From positions 53,946 to 92,156 of the forward strand of contig NZ_JBEFNA010000002.1 in NCBI RefSeq assembly GCF_040199715.1: a DNA stretch of 38,211 nt. The letters are read 5' to 3'. Within the stretch, counting starts at the first letter, position 1, and the number at the start of each line of letters is the position of its first letter. Below are positions 16,048 through 24,139 of this stretch, in pieces. The DNA is from Fusobacterium sp. SYSU M8D902 (lineage in GTDB: Bacteria; Fusobacteriota; Fusobacteriia; Fusobacteriales; Fusobacteriaceae). The position numbers and the translations under genes are program-made. The notes beneath the pieces are model-generated. The model saw nothing but the letters and a program-made list of their open reading frames with translations, ran no database searches and was not told where the DNA came from.

Positions 16048-16086
16048 CCACATAAAATAACAATTGCTAATCTCTTTCTATTTTTG

Positions 16087-16115
16087 TTGACTTTTTGAGA
16101 AAAAATAAATATAAT
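16087..16115 (+). promoter_or_regulatory. Promoter of the L,D-transpeptidase-like gene
   Basis: TTGACT (16087-16092), 17-nt spacer, TATAAT (16110-16115), close to consensus. Confidence 0.8.
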
Positions 16116-16154
16116 TTTTATAATGGATTATATTATTTGAGGTGAGAACAGAAA

Positions 16155-16808
16155 GTGTTAAAGAAAATCATTTTAGGCTTGACATTATTGGGATCGGTAA
16201 CTTTTGGATTGGATTTGAAAAGTGAAGAGAGTATTAGAGAAGTTTATAAAAATCTTAAACTTGAAGATAAATTAGAGTATTCTACATTTTTAAAAGCTAT
16301 TCATGGATATAATAAGATTGCAGATAAAAAAGAGGGATATATAACAATTGTAGATTTTTCTAAACCTTCAAATGAAGAGAGATTTTTTGTGATAGATTTA
16401 GAAAATAGTAAGGTTGACTTCTTAACTTATGTCACTCATGGAAAAAACACAGGTTTAGATACTGCTATAAAATTTTCTAACAAAAGAAATTCATACCAAA
16501 GTTCCTTGGGATTTTATCTAACTGATAATACTTATATGGGAAGTAATGGCTACTCACTTAGATTAAAAGGCTTAGAACCTGGTATTAACTCAAATGCTTT
16601 AGATAGAAATATTGTTGTTCATGGGGCTGATTATGCCACTAAGGAGTTTATGAATAAATATGGATTTTTAGGAAGAAGTCTCGGTTGTCCTGCTATTCCT
16701 GAAGAGATCTCTAAAGAGGTAATAGATTATATAAAGGGTGGTACTGTACTTTATATCAATGGAAATGATGAAAATTACTTGCAAAATAGTACATATGTAA
16801 AATTATAA
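16155..16808 (+). CDS. Exported murein L,D-transpeptidase catalytic-domain protein
   Basis: A 217-residue protein starting with GTG, with GAGGTGAGA upstream. Residues 1-18 are a signal peptide (KKIILGLTLLGSVTFG). The C-terminal half carries the YkuD-like catalytic signature: His in NIVVHGADYA and Cys in GRSLGCPAIP, preceded by SLGFYLTDNTYMGSNG. This matches the YkuD_2 type of L,D-transpeptidase-like family rather than the classic one. It probably acts on peptidoglycan in the periplasm, either by cross-linking or by attaching other molecules; the reaction is not proven by sequence. It is transcribed alone. Confidence 0.85.
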   Translation: MLKKIILGLTLLGSVTFGLDLKSEESIREVYKNLKLEDKLEYSTFLKAIHGYNKIADKKEGYITIVDFSKPSNEERFFVIDLENSKVDFLTYVTHGKNTGLDTAIKFSNKRNSYQSSLGFYLTDNTYMGSNGYSLRLKGLEPGINSNALDRNIVVHGADYATKEFMNKYGFLGRSLGCPAIPEEISKEVIDYIKGGTVLYINGNDENYLQNSTYVKL

Positions 16809-16815
16809 AAAATTA

Positions 16816-16897
16816 AAGAATTGTGGAATTTATAAAGAATTTTGAAATAGAATCACTCTACTCAATATCTTGATATATGAAGCAATTCTTATTTTTT
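16816..16897 (+). terminator. Possible terminator after the L,D-transpeptidase-like gene
   Basis: AAGAATTG (16816-16823) and CAATTCTT (16883-16890) are complementary and followed by ATTTTTTA. A small ATATC/GATAT hairpin lies between them. The long intervening segment makes this uncertain. Confidence 0.35.
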
Positions 16898-16931
16898 ATA
16901 CAATTAATAATATAAAGGGGGGGATAGATTT

Positions 16932-18121
16932 ATGGAGAATTTAAAAAATAAGATTATTTTTCCACTTGGCTTAATCATTGCTACTATCGGAAATATTACT
17001 TTCAATTTTGCTACCAATCTATATCTTTTAGAAAAAACTGAAAAAGGAATTATTTTAGCTACAAATGTTGCTTTTTCTATCTTACCTCTAGTCATCACTG
17101 CACCATTTTTAGGAAAATTAATTGATAAAATAGTTCATAAGAAACATTTAATCATCTTTGCTAATACCCTAAATCTCCTTTTGATGTTAATTTTATTTTT
17201 TTCTTGGGAAAAATTTAATATGCTTTATCTAATTTATAGTGGTATTCTTTTAAATAACTTTTTTCATTTTTAGTCTATCTCACTTTTGAGGCAAGTATTC
17301 CATTATTATTTTCTCAAAATTGGTTGATAAAAGCTAACTCTATCTATTCCACTATAAACTCTGTCTGTGGAGTTTTAGCTCCTATTATCGGTGGATTTCT
17401 ATACTCATTTTTAAAAATTCAATCTATCTTAATTTTAAATATTTTTTGTCTTTTTATAGTAATTATTACTAATTTTTTCTTAACCTTTAGTAATAAAAAT
17501 ATTGAAGAGAGTGAGGAAACTTTAGAAAGTATTGCAGATAAAAGTAATGATCTACTTAAATTAATTGTTGTCACAGGAATTATTTTTAACATTGGATATG
17601 GTCTTACTTTTTCAGTTACTATTCCATATCTAATAAATAAAGTATTTCAAATTGATAGTAAAATTTTTGGTATCATACAGAGTTGTTTCTACATTGGTAT
17701 GATCTTTGGTGCAAGTCTATTTGCATTAAGAGTCAAAAATATTGCTCTTTCATATTTTTCAAAGATCTTTTATAAATTAGGTGGAATTTTTTTACTATTT
17801 TCTCTTCCTATCTTTATATCTTTAGATTTAAAATTCACTACAGCTATCTATATAGTAGCTATGCTTCTCTTTGGAATACAAGCTTCCTTTTTTGATGTTG
17901 GTCTAACATCTTTTATTCAAAAAGAGATACCTCAAAATCTTTTAGGAAAATATCTAGGAATTTTTATAAGCTCTAGTAAACTATTTTTTCTTTTAAGTAT
18001 TTTTATTTCAGGAATAATTATAGATTATCTAAGTTATAAGTCTATATTCTTAATTGGAGCATCACTATTTGTTATTACAGCTCTACTAATAAGTATCATA
18101 GCTAAAAAGAGACTACCTTAA
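16932..18121 (+). pseudogene. MFS efflux transporter with an internal frameshift
   Basis: The first part (16932-17273) ends ...NNFFHF then TAG. The -1 frame continues without a break as LVYLTFEASIPLLFSQNW... to 18121. Together they make a 396-residue, roughly 12-helix major facilitator like MefA-type drug efflux proteins, with the LGKLIDKI loop after helix 2 and the family's central loop about residues 180-200. The break lies in the T5 run at 17267-17271; one extra T would restore the full protein. This may be a real mutation, phase variation or a sequencing error in a homopolymer. The second part has no ribosome site or ATG of its own. The first has a very strong GGGGGGGA site. Confidence 0.85.
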
Positions 18122-18132
18122 GGTAGTCTCTT
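18107..18132. terminator. Bidirectional terminator overlapping the MFS stop codon
   Basis: A perfect 13+13 inverted repeat (AAGAGACTACCTT and its complement) contains the TAA of the MFS gene. On the minus strand it is followed by TTTTTAGC and would end the hpf transcript; on the plus strand the downstream T-content is modest. Confidence 0.85.
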
Positions 18133-18142
18133 ATATTATCTA

Positions 18143-18691
18143 TTATTTAGATGGTTGGATATGTCCATAATCTCCATCTTTTCTCTTATAAACTATATTC
18201 ATCTCTCCTGTTTCAGCATTTGTGAATGGGAAGAAAACTTTATTTAATATCTCTAATTGAAGTATAGCCTCCTCTACATCCATTGGCTTAGGTGGTAGAT
18301 ACACCTTTACAACATTTACAGCTGCCTCTTTTTCAACTGTACTTGTTTCTGGGTCATACTTAACTTTTCTAATCATTGGTTCTCTTGATTGAACTGCATC
18401 TCTTATTTTAGCCTTATGTTTTTTCAATTGTCCCTCTAAAATATCTGAGACTTGGTCAATAGCTGCATATAGATCTACATCTGTACAAGAAGCTTTTACT
18501 GTACTTCCACCAAGATATGCTAGAACCTCTACTGTATGATAATTACCAGTTTTTAATTTTACCGCTGATAAATTAATAGCCAATTCTATTATTCCATCGT
18601 GATACTTTTCAACCCTCCCTAGTTTAGTCTCTGCATAATTTTTGATCGCATCAGTTATAACTAATTGTTTTCCATGGATAGTCATTTTCAT
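18143..18691 (-). CDS. hpf: Ribosome hibernation-promoting factor, long form
   Basis: A 182-residue protein. The N-terminal domain (MKMTIHGKQLVITDAIKNY...) is the YfiA/RaiA ribosome-binding fold. After a linker, the C-terminal domain (VVKVYLPPKPMDVEEAILQLE...FPFTNAETGEMNIVYKRKDG) is the dimerisation domain found only in long HPFs. Long forms dimerise 70S into inactive 100S ribosomes without a separate RMF. The ribosome site is AACAAGGAAGTGG. A TATAAT (18730-18735, minus strand) upstream could be its promoter, separating it from lolD. Confidence 0.95.
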   Translation of the reverse strand: MKMTIHGKQLVITDAIKNYAETKLGRVEKYHDGIIELAINLSAVKLKTGNYHTVEVLAYLGGSTVKASCTDVDLYAAIDQVSDILEGQLKKHKAKIRDAVQSREPMIRKVKYDPETSTVEKEAAVNVVKVYLPPKPMDVEEAILQLEILNKVFFPFTNAETGEMNIVYKRKDGDYGHIQPSK

Positions 18692-18774
18692 AATACCACT
18701 TCCTTGTTGTATCTTTGTTTTGTTACTTTATTATACTCCAAAAACTCTCGATTTCCTTTTTTTTATTAAAATTT

Positions 18775-19461
18775 TTATAAATTTTCTACTAAGACACCTT
18801 TTTTCAAATAAACTTGCTTATCTGAGATATCTGCCAAATCCTTAGAGTGAGTTACTACAATAATAGTTTGTTTCTCATTTTTATTTATATCTTTCAATAT
18901 TTTAAATATCATCTCACTTGTCTCTTCATCCAGATTTCCTGTTGGCTCATCTGCCAATAAGATCTTTGGAGAGTTTATTAAGGCTCTAGCTATTGCCACT
19001 CTCTGTTTTTCTCCTCCTGATAGTTGAGAGGGTTTATGAGATTTTCTCTCCTCCATTCCCACTTTTTTTAGTAGACTCAAAGCTTTTTTCTCTATCTCCT
19101 CTTTTTTATCAAAATTATTTAATAGAGCAGGTAACATAACATTTTCTAAAGCTGTAAACTCAGGTAATAGATAGTGAAATTGAAAAACAAAACCTATTCC
19201 CTGATTTTTCAAACTATCTTTCTCTGTTTCAGATAGTGCTTCTACCTCTTTCCCATCTATAAATATCTTCCCACTATCTATCTTATCTAGTAGTCCAATT
19301 ACATTTAATAGTGTTGATTTACCAGAACCTGAACGTCCCAATATAGAGATGAACTCTCCCTCTTCCACTACAAAATTTAAGTTTCTAATTATATGTAGTT
19401 CCTCACTGTTACTACTATATTTTTTCTCTATATTTTCAAGTCTTAAGATCTCTCTACTCAT
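18775..19461 (-). CDS. lolD: LolD-type lipoprotein export ATPase
   Basis: A 228-residue ABC ATPase: Walker [14 protein letters not shown]-loop [16 protein letters not shown], signature [16 protein letters not shown], Walker [16 protein letters not shown]. The [16 protein letters not shown] stretch is typical of LolD/MacB-type ATPases. Its start overlaps the end of the FtsX-type permease gene by 8 nt, so the two form an inner-membrane complex. It would power release of outer-membrane lipoproteins to a carrier, consistent with a diderm host. Confidence 0.9.
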   Translation of the reverse strand: MSREILRLENIEKKYSSNSEELHIIRNLNFVVEEGEFISILGRSGSGKSTLLNVIGLLDKIDSGKIFIDGKEVEALSETEKDSLKNQGIGFVFQFHYLLPEFTALENVMLPALLNNFDKKEEIEKKALSLLKKVGMEERKSHKPSQLSGGEKQRVAIARALINSPKILLADEPTGNLDEETSEMIFKILKDINKNEKQTIIVVTHSKDLADISDKQVYLKKGVLVENL

Positions 19462-20617
19462 ACTTTAAAGCCTCCATTGTCTCCATTTTTGCTGCCCTAT
19501 ATGCAGGGAATATACTCGATATAAATATTATTAAAAAATTAGCTCCTATTATTATTAAAATCTCATTTAAAGTTATCTCCACTGGGATTTTTGTCAGATA
19601 ATATATTGAAGTGATGAAATCCAAACTATTATTTTTTATGTACCAAAGAAATAGTAGAGATAGTGTAGTCCCTATAAAAATACCTACTCCTCCCAATACC
19701 ATACCCTGAATTAAAAAAACCTTCATTATATTTTGCTTGGAAAATCCCATAGCTCTCATTATTCCTATATCTTTAATCTTTTCTCTCACCAGCATATTAA
19801 GAGTTACCCATACCACAAATCCAGCTATAACAACAATCAATGAAAAAACCATTATCATAACTGTTTTTTCAAGTGAGAGAGCTGAAAGAAGATTTCGGTT
19901 CATATCTCCCCAAGTTCTTGAAAATATTCCTGTTTTATCAGTAATTTCTATTGAAATTGGACGAGCTCTATATGGATCATCTAAAGTTACATCTATTTTA
20001 GAAACGACATCCTCTCCATACATTAAATATTGTACAGCCTTTAGAGGTAAGATTACCATATTTACATCATAATCATAATAACCACTTTGAAATATACCTT
20101 GAATCTTAAATTTTATCTCTTTATTCTCAGATGAGATTATTGTTACCTCATCACCTATACTAGCCCCAATAGAACCAAACAGCTCCTTTCCTATAAGAAT
20201 CCCATTTATCTTATCTGGATCTATACTCCCTAAGACTATCTTCTTATCCAAATCCATAGCCTTTTTAGCACTCTCTAGATCATACCCTTCAATCTTAACT
20301 CCAGATACATATCCACCAAAAAGTCCATTATATTTGAATATACCTTGAGTAGCTATACTAGGAACAGCTCCCTTTACTCCTTCTATCTTTTCTATCTGAT
20401 CTTTTACCTCTTTATAATCTTTGATCTTGCCACTGTTAGCTACTACTACATGACTTGTTACAGAGAGAATACTATCTATCATATTTTTATCCAAGCCATT
20501 GGCTATCCCTATAGACACCATAAGAACTATTACCCCAATAGTTATTCCTATTACAGATATCAAACTTTGCTTCTTTCTCTCTATTATATGTTTTTTAGCA
20601 ATAAAGAATTCTATCAT
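19454..20617 (-). CDS. LolC/LolE-family (FtsX-type) permease
   Basis: A 387-residue permease with one N-terminal helix (about 20-42, [22 protein letters not shown]), a large periplasmic domain, and three C-terminal helices around [34 protein letters not shown] and [14 protein letters not shown]. This is the four-helix FtsX/MacB topology with the LolCE family N-terminus ([19 protein letters not shown]). Only one permease gene is present, so the complex is probably a LolF-like homodimer rather than LolC plus LolE. It is the next-to-last gene of the uvrA gene string. Confidence 0.88.
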   Translation of the reverse strand: MIEFFIAKKHIIERKKQSLISVIGITIGVIVLMVSIGIANGLDKNMIDSILSVTSHVVVANSGKIKDYKEVKDQIEKIEGVKGAVPSIATQGIFKYNGLFGGYVSGVKIEGYDLESAKKAMDLDKKIVLGSIDPDKINGILIGKELFGSIGASIGDEVTIISSENKEIKFKIQGIFQSGYYDYDVNMVILPLKAVQYLMYGEDVVSKIDVTLDDPYRARPISIEITDKTGIFSRTWGDMNRNLLSALSLEKTVMIMVFSLIVVIAGFVVWVTLNMLVREKIKDIGIMRAMGFSKQNIMKVFLIQGMVLGGVGIFIGTTLSLLFLWYIKNNSLDFITSIYYLTKIPVEITLNEILIIIGANFLIIFISSIFPAYRAAKMETMEALKYE

Positions 20618-20644
20618 CTTACTCCTCTTCTCTCTTCTGTTATT

Positions 20645-21613
20645 TTATCTTTTGCTATCTCTCCACTTCTCCATATAGTCTTTTTTCATCTCCAAGAACT
20701 CCTCAATATCATTTAAAAATTGAAAAAGTGTTGCTCTGCTCTCAAACTCAACTCTACTCTGTGGAAGTGGCATCTTTTTAAATACCTCTCTTATTCTCTC
20801 TAACTCTACCAATACCCCTTGATAGAGTTGATCTACACCGATAGCATCTGATACTTTTCCTGCAAACTCTGAGATTATTGGAGTGTGTGCACTACTCAAA
20901 TAAAATCTATAAAAATGTTTTCTCATTCTCAGTAAAATTTTATATTGATTTCTCTTCATTTGAACAAAATCTATATTCTGTCTTGAACTATCAAATAGAT
21001 CATTATTATACTCTTGAAAAGCTATCTCTCTAGCCTCATCTAACTCTTTTTTTAACTCTTTAAAAACCTTATCTTCATCTATGAAAACTGAACCTGTAAT
21101 AAGGACATCTCCAAAATAATTTATTAGTGTTTTCATTAGAATATCAATATTTTTTTTTTTTATTTCTAGTTCTTTCCCCATATTTGGCATATACATATTC
21201 AGTATTAAGGCAACACCTATTCCAAGAAAAAGTATATAAACTTCATTCATCACTATTGGAAAGGAAACCTCTTTTAAACTTAAAATATGTGTTGCTAAAA
21301 CAACTGTGCATAAAAAACCTTGAAACAACTTAAATTTTAGACACAACGGCATAAAAATTAATATGAATAGCCCAAAAGTTAGGGGAGAATATCCAAATAT
21401 TTGAAAGGATATCACTGCTATAAACAACCCAATCAGAGAGGCTAAAAACCTCTCAAAAGCTATAACAAAAGACTCTTTTTTGGTAGCCTGTATACTTATT
21501 ATTGTAACTATTCCTGCTGTTGCTCCAAACTGTATTCCAAATATATCTGCTAGATATATAGAGATAAAAGTTCCTATTGCTGTTTTTATTACCTTGTGAT
21601 CTACATACTTCAT
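20645..21613 (-). CDS. Aromatic acid exporter (ArAE/FUSC) family membrane protein
   Basis: A 322-residue protein. Residues about 8-150 hold roughly six hydrophobic segments (TAIGTFISIYLADIFG, ATAGIVTIISIQATK, LIGLFIAVISFQIFG and others) as in the ArAE_1 domain. The rest is a soluble helical C-terminal domain rich in charged residues. Homologues are putative exporters of aromatic or other organic acids; the substrate is not known here. It lies between the exported MTA/SAH nucleosidase and the Lol permease in the long minus-strand gene string, with gaps of 41 and 27 nt. Confidence 0.85.
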   Translation of the reverse strand: MKYVDHKVIKTAIGTFISIYLADIFGIQFGATAGIVTIISIQATKKESFVIAFERFLASLIGLFIAVISFQIFGYSPLTFGLFILIFMPLCLKFKLFQGFLCTVVLATHILSLKEVSFPIVMNEVYILFLGIGVALILNMYMPNMGKELEIKKKNIDILMKTLINYFGDVLITGSVFIDEDKVFKELKKELDEAREIAFQEYNNDLFDSSRQNIDFVQMKRNQYKILLRMRKHFYRFYLSSAHTPIISEFAGKVSDAIGVDQLYQGVLVELERIREVFKKMPLPQSRVEFESRATLFQFLNDIEEFLEMKKDYMEKWRDSKR

Positions 21614-21654
21614 TTTATCCTCCTAGCTTCTCAATATAGGGAAATTCAGATAGC

Positions 21655-22410
21655 TTATTTTATATTTTTTAACATCTCTTTTACAATTTTTGCAGAGTTG
21701 TTAGCAGCTACTTGTACAAACTCATCATATACCATCTCTGCTCCTCCATCAGCTTTATCTGATAGAGCTCTCAACACTACAAATGGAACTCCATATATCT
21801 GTGCCACTTGAGCAACTGATGCTCCCTCCATCTCAACAGCATCTGCTTTAAAATACTCACCTAAAAATTCCACTTTTTTCTTGTCAGCTATAAATTGATC
21901 TCCTGTGGCTATTCTTCCTAAATGTACCTTATCTTTTCCTAAAACTTTTATAGCTGATTTTGTAGCCAAATCAATAAGTTCAGAATTAGCTTTAAATTCA
22001 GCACTCTCCTCTCCTGGTATCAATCCCAATGGTCTATCGAAAGCACTTAAATCTACATCATGCTGCACTAGATCTTTTGATATAACTACATCTGCTACAT
22101 TTAGCTTTCTATTAATTGCTCCAGCCACTCCTGTAAATATTATTTTCTCTGCTCCAAACTCTCTAATTACAGTATTAGCTCCTACAGCAGCATTCACTTT
22201 TCCCACTCCTGTTTTCAATAGAACTACATCTTTATTTTCCAATTTTCCTTGATAGAAAGTTATTTTCCCTATTGTTTTCTCTTTCATATCTTTTATCTCT
22301 GGTTTTAAAAGACTTATCTCCTCGTCCATTGCACCGATTATTGCAATAGTCTCACCATAAGCTAATACTGATCCCATAGCTAAAATTGCACCAATTAAAA
22401 ATTTTTTCAT
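21655..22410 (-). CDS. mtnN: MTA/SAH nucleosidase with an N-terminal signal peptide
   Basis: A 251-residue protein. After residues 1-19 (KKFLIGAILAMGSVLAYG, a typical signal peptide), a full MTAN domain begins TIAIIGAMDEEISLL. The catalytic Glu is the second Glu of AMDEE, the substrate-binding Glu lies in AVEMEGAS, and the catalytic Asp is in ALSDKADGG. The enzyme cleaves methylthioadenosine and S-adenosylhomocysteine to adenine and a thioribosyl product. Family members are normally cytosolic, so predicted export is unusual. The ribosome site is AAGGAGAGATGAAGG before the ATG. It is in the uvrA string, 29 nt after the CHAP-like gene. Confidence 0.93.
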   Translation of the reverse strand: MKKFLIGAILAMGSVLAYGETIAIIGAMDEEISLLKPEIKDMKEKTIGKITFYQGKLENKDVVLLKTGVGKVNAAVGANTVIREFGAEKIIFTGVAGAINRKLNVADVVISKDLVQHDVDLSAFDRPLGLIPGEESAEFKANSELIDLATKSAIKVLGKDKVHLGRIATGDQFIADKKKVEFLGEYFKADAVEMEGASVAQVAQIYGVPFVVLRALSDKADGGAEMVYDEFVQVAANNSAKIVKEMLKNIK

Positions 22411-22439
22411 CCTTCATCTCTCCTTAATACTTATATAAA

Positions 22440-23006
22440 TTAATTATTTTTACTCAATCTTCCTATTACACCCTCATCAGTAATATACCATTTATTCTCT
22501 CTATTTTCTAGTGAAATTATATCTCTACTCTTTTTCCAACAGTTTTGTTGTACCAATTCCAACTCATTATTACCAACCTTTGAAACTATTGCCACTCCGC
22601 CATTTGGTTTCAGTAATGAAGGTTTGAATACCAAGATATCCCCCTCTTTTACTGAATATACACTTGGATTACTATATTGAATTAATTCTAAAACCCCATT
22701 TATCTCCCCATCTTTAATATTGAAGTCATAAAAATCTCTTCCTTTTTCAATATCAGTAGAGAATCTGTGTTGAAATTGGTGATCATAGTACCTTTTCACA
22801 AACTCAACTCCCTGATATTTTTTACCATAATAGTATCCATCAGCTCCAAAGCTATCTCCCTTACTTGTAAATGGAATATTATTAAAATATATATTCACAC
22901 CATTGTAGTTATCTATTACTTTTCCCACTTCTTTGTTGTAATAAAGTCTCAAACTCCCAAAAAGAGTGAGTAGTAATACTGATATTTGCAAAACTCTCTT
23001 TAACAT
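22440..23006 (-). CDS. Membrane-anchored CHAP-fold protein lacking catalytic residues
   Basis: A 188-residue protein. Residues 1-20 are a hydrophobic signal/anchor (KRVLQISVLLLTLFGSLRLYY). The rest follows the CHAP amidase pattern GYYYGKKYQGVEFVKRYY ... EGDILVF ... GGVAIVSKV ... LELVQQN. In active members such as the glutathionylspermidine amidase domain these read YQCVEF and GHVAIV. Here the Cys is Gly (GGA codon) and the His is Gly, so hydrolysis is not expected and a binding role is more likely. I chose ATG 23006, with GGGGGAAAAG upstream, instead of the TTG at 23018. It lies 13 nt after the thioredoxin-like gene. Confidence 0.72.
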   Translation of the reverse strand: MLKRVLQISVLLLTLFGSLRLYYNKEVGKVIDNYNGVNIYFNNIPFTSKGDSFGADGYYYGKKYQGVEFVKRYYDHQFQHRFSTDIEKGRDFYDFNIKDGEINGVLELIQYSNPSVYSVKEGDILVFKPSLLKPNGGVAIVSKVGNNELELVQQNCWKKSRDIISLENRENKWYITDEGVIGRLSKNN

Positions 23007-23019
23007 CTTTTCCCCCAAC

Positions 23020-23514
23020 TTATTTTATTTTTAATTTTTTTAGTATCTCCTCTATTATATCATCTGATCTCTTTCCAGCAAAATACTCTTCACTCACATT
23101 TTCAAAACCTATATTTCTATACTTTGCTGGTCTTCCTACATATCTTGCTACAAACTGAAAATCTTCATCTAAAATAGCAAGAGTTGGTACTACATACAGC
23201 TCTTCAGATATTTTTAATTTTTCTCTCAAGTATCTAAATCCTCTTCCCTCAGTTATAATTGTGAGCTTTATTTTAGGATTTATCTCTGTTATCTTGATTA
23301 AAACAGGAAGAGTAGCTCTTACATATGGACACCACGACTCTGCACTCAATAGGAAATTATACCCTTGCTCTAAATCTCTTATCTTCTCTGTAAATTCCTC
23401 ACATATAGTGATATTTTCACTTATTTTCAAAATCTCATCTCTCTCTTTATCAGTTGCAATACTCATAAAAAGATCATAGCTCATTCCAGATTCAAACAGC
23501 TCTTTGTACTCCAT
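23020..23514 (-). CDS. Thioredoxin-fold protein with a single active-site Cys
   Basis: A 164-residue cytoplasmic protein of the Thioredoxin_9 type: FLLSAESWCPYVRATLPVL, followed by the IKLTIITEGRGFRYLREKL and VVPTLAILDEDFQFVARYVG segments with the family's cis-Pro (VVPT). The usual CxxC is WCPYVR, leaving one Cys; another is in ENITICEEF. It may therefore act as a monothiol exchanger or not be a redox enzyme. The ribosome site is AAGGAGGAAAA. It is 18 nt downstream of ruvA and 13 nt upstream of the CHAP-like gene. Confidence 0.8.
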   Translation of the reverse strand: MEYKELFESGMSYDLFMSIATDKERDEILKISENITICEEFTEKIRDLEQGYNFLLSAESWCPYVRATLPVLIKITEINPKIKLTIITEGRGFRYLREKLKISEELYVVPTLAILDEDFQFVARYVGRPAKYRNIGFENVSEEYFAGKRSDDIIEEILKKLKIK

Positions 23515-23532
23515 TTTTCCTCCTTATAACCT

Positions 23533-24123
23533 CTAATACTTCACTTTTTTCAACACCATTTTTATAGCTTCCTCAATTGATGTAAAACTTCTTAACTCCT
23601 CTTTTGTCACTAAAGAGTTTATCTCTTTTTGGCTATATCCCAATGATTCTAATGCTTCATACAGTTCATCTTCTATTGCAAAACTTCCTAAAATATCCTC
23701 ATCTTGAGTAAATAGATTTCCAATAGCTTTCAATTTTCCTTTTAGATCCAATATTACCTGTTGAGCCTTCTTCTCTCCCAATTTTGGAACTCTTTTCAAT
23801 GTAGCATAGTCATTATCCCCAACTATCTTTCTCAACATATCTGAATCAAATGTTGACATAATAGAGAGTGCTAGTGAAACTCCAACACCCTTTACTCCCA
23901 GCAACATCTCAAAAAGATTTCTCTCTCTCTCCTCTAAAAATCCAATTAATTTAAAGGCATCCTCTTTTATATAGTTATAGATATATAACCTAACTACCTC
24001 TCCTGTCTTTATCTTTTCATACACTCTTAAAGATATATTTACCTTATAACCTACACCATTTACATCTAAGGCTAAGTACTCTGGTTTTTTGTACTCCACT
24101 CTTCCTTTTAAGTATTCAAACAT
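23533..24123 (-). CDS. ruvA: Holliday junction helicase subunit RuvA
   Basis: A 196-residue protein with the usual three parts: an OB-fold N-terminal domain (MFEYLKGRVEYKKPEYLALDVNG...), two helix-hairpin-helix motifs (FEMLLGVKGVGVSLALSIMS and TLKRVPKLGEKKAQQVILDLK), and a C-terminal three-helix domain (EALESLGYSQKEINSL) that contacts RuvB. It binds four-way junctions and targets RuvB. ruvB and ruvC are not in the window; ruvA follows uvrA by 16 nt, giving a DNA-repair start to this gene string. Confidence 0.96.
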   Translation of the reverse strand: MFEYLKGRVEYKKPEYLALDVNGVGYKVNISLRVYEKIKTGEVVRLYIYNYIKEDAFKLIGFLEERERNLFEMLLGVKGVGVSLALSIMSTFDSDMLRKIVGDNDYATLKRVPKLGEKKAQQVILDLKGKLKAIGNLFTQDEDILGSFAIEDELYEALESLGYSQKEINSLVTKEELRSFTSIEEAIKMVLKKVKY

Positions 24124-24139
24124 CTAAGCTCTCCTTCTT

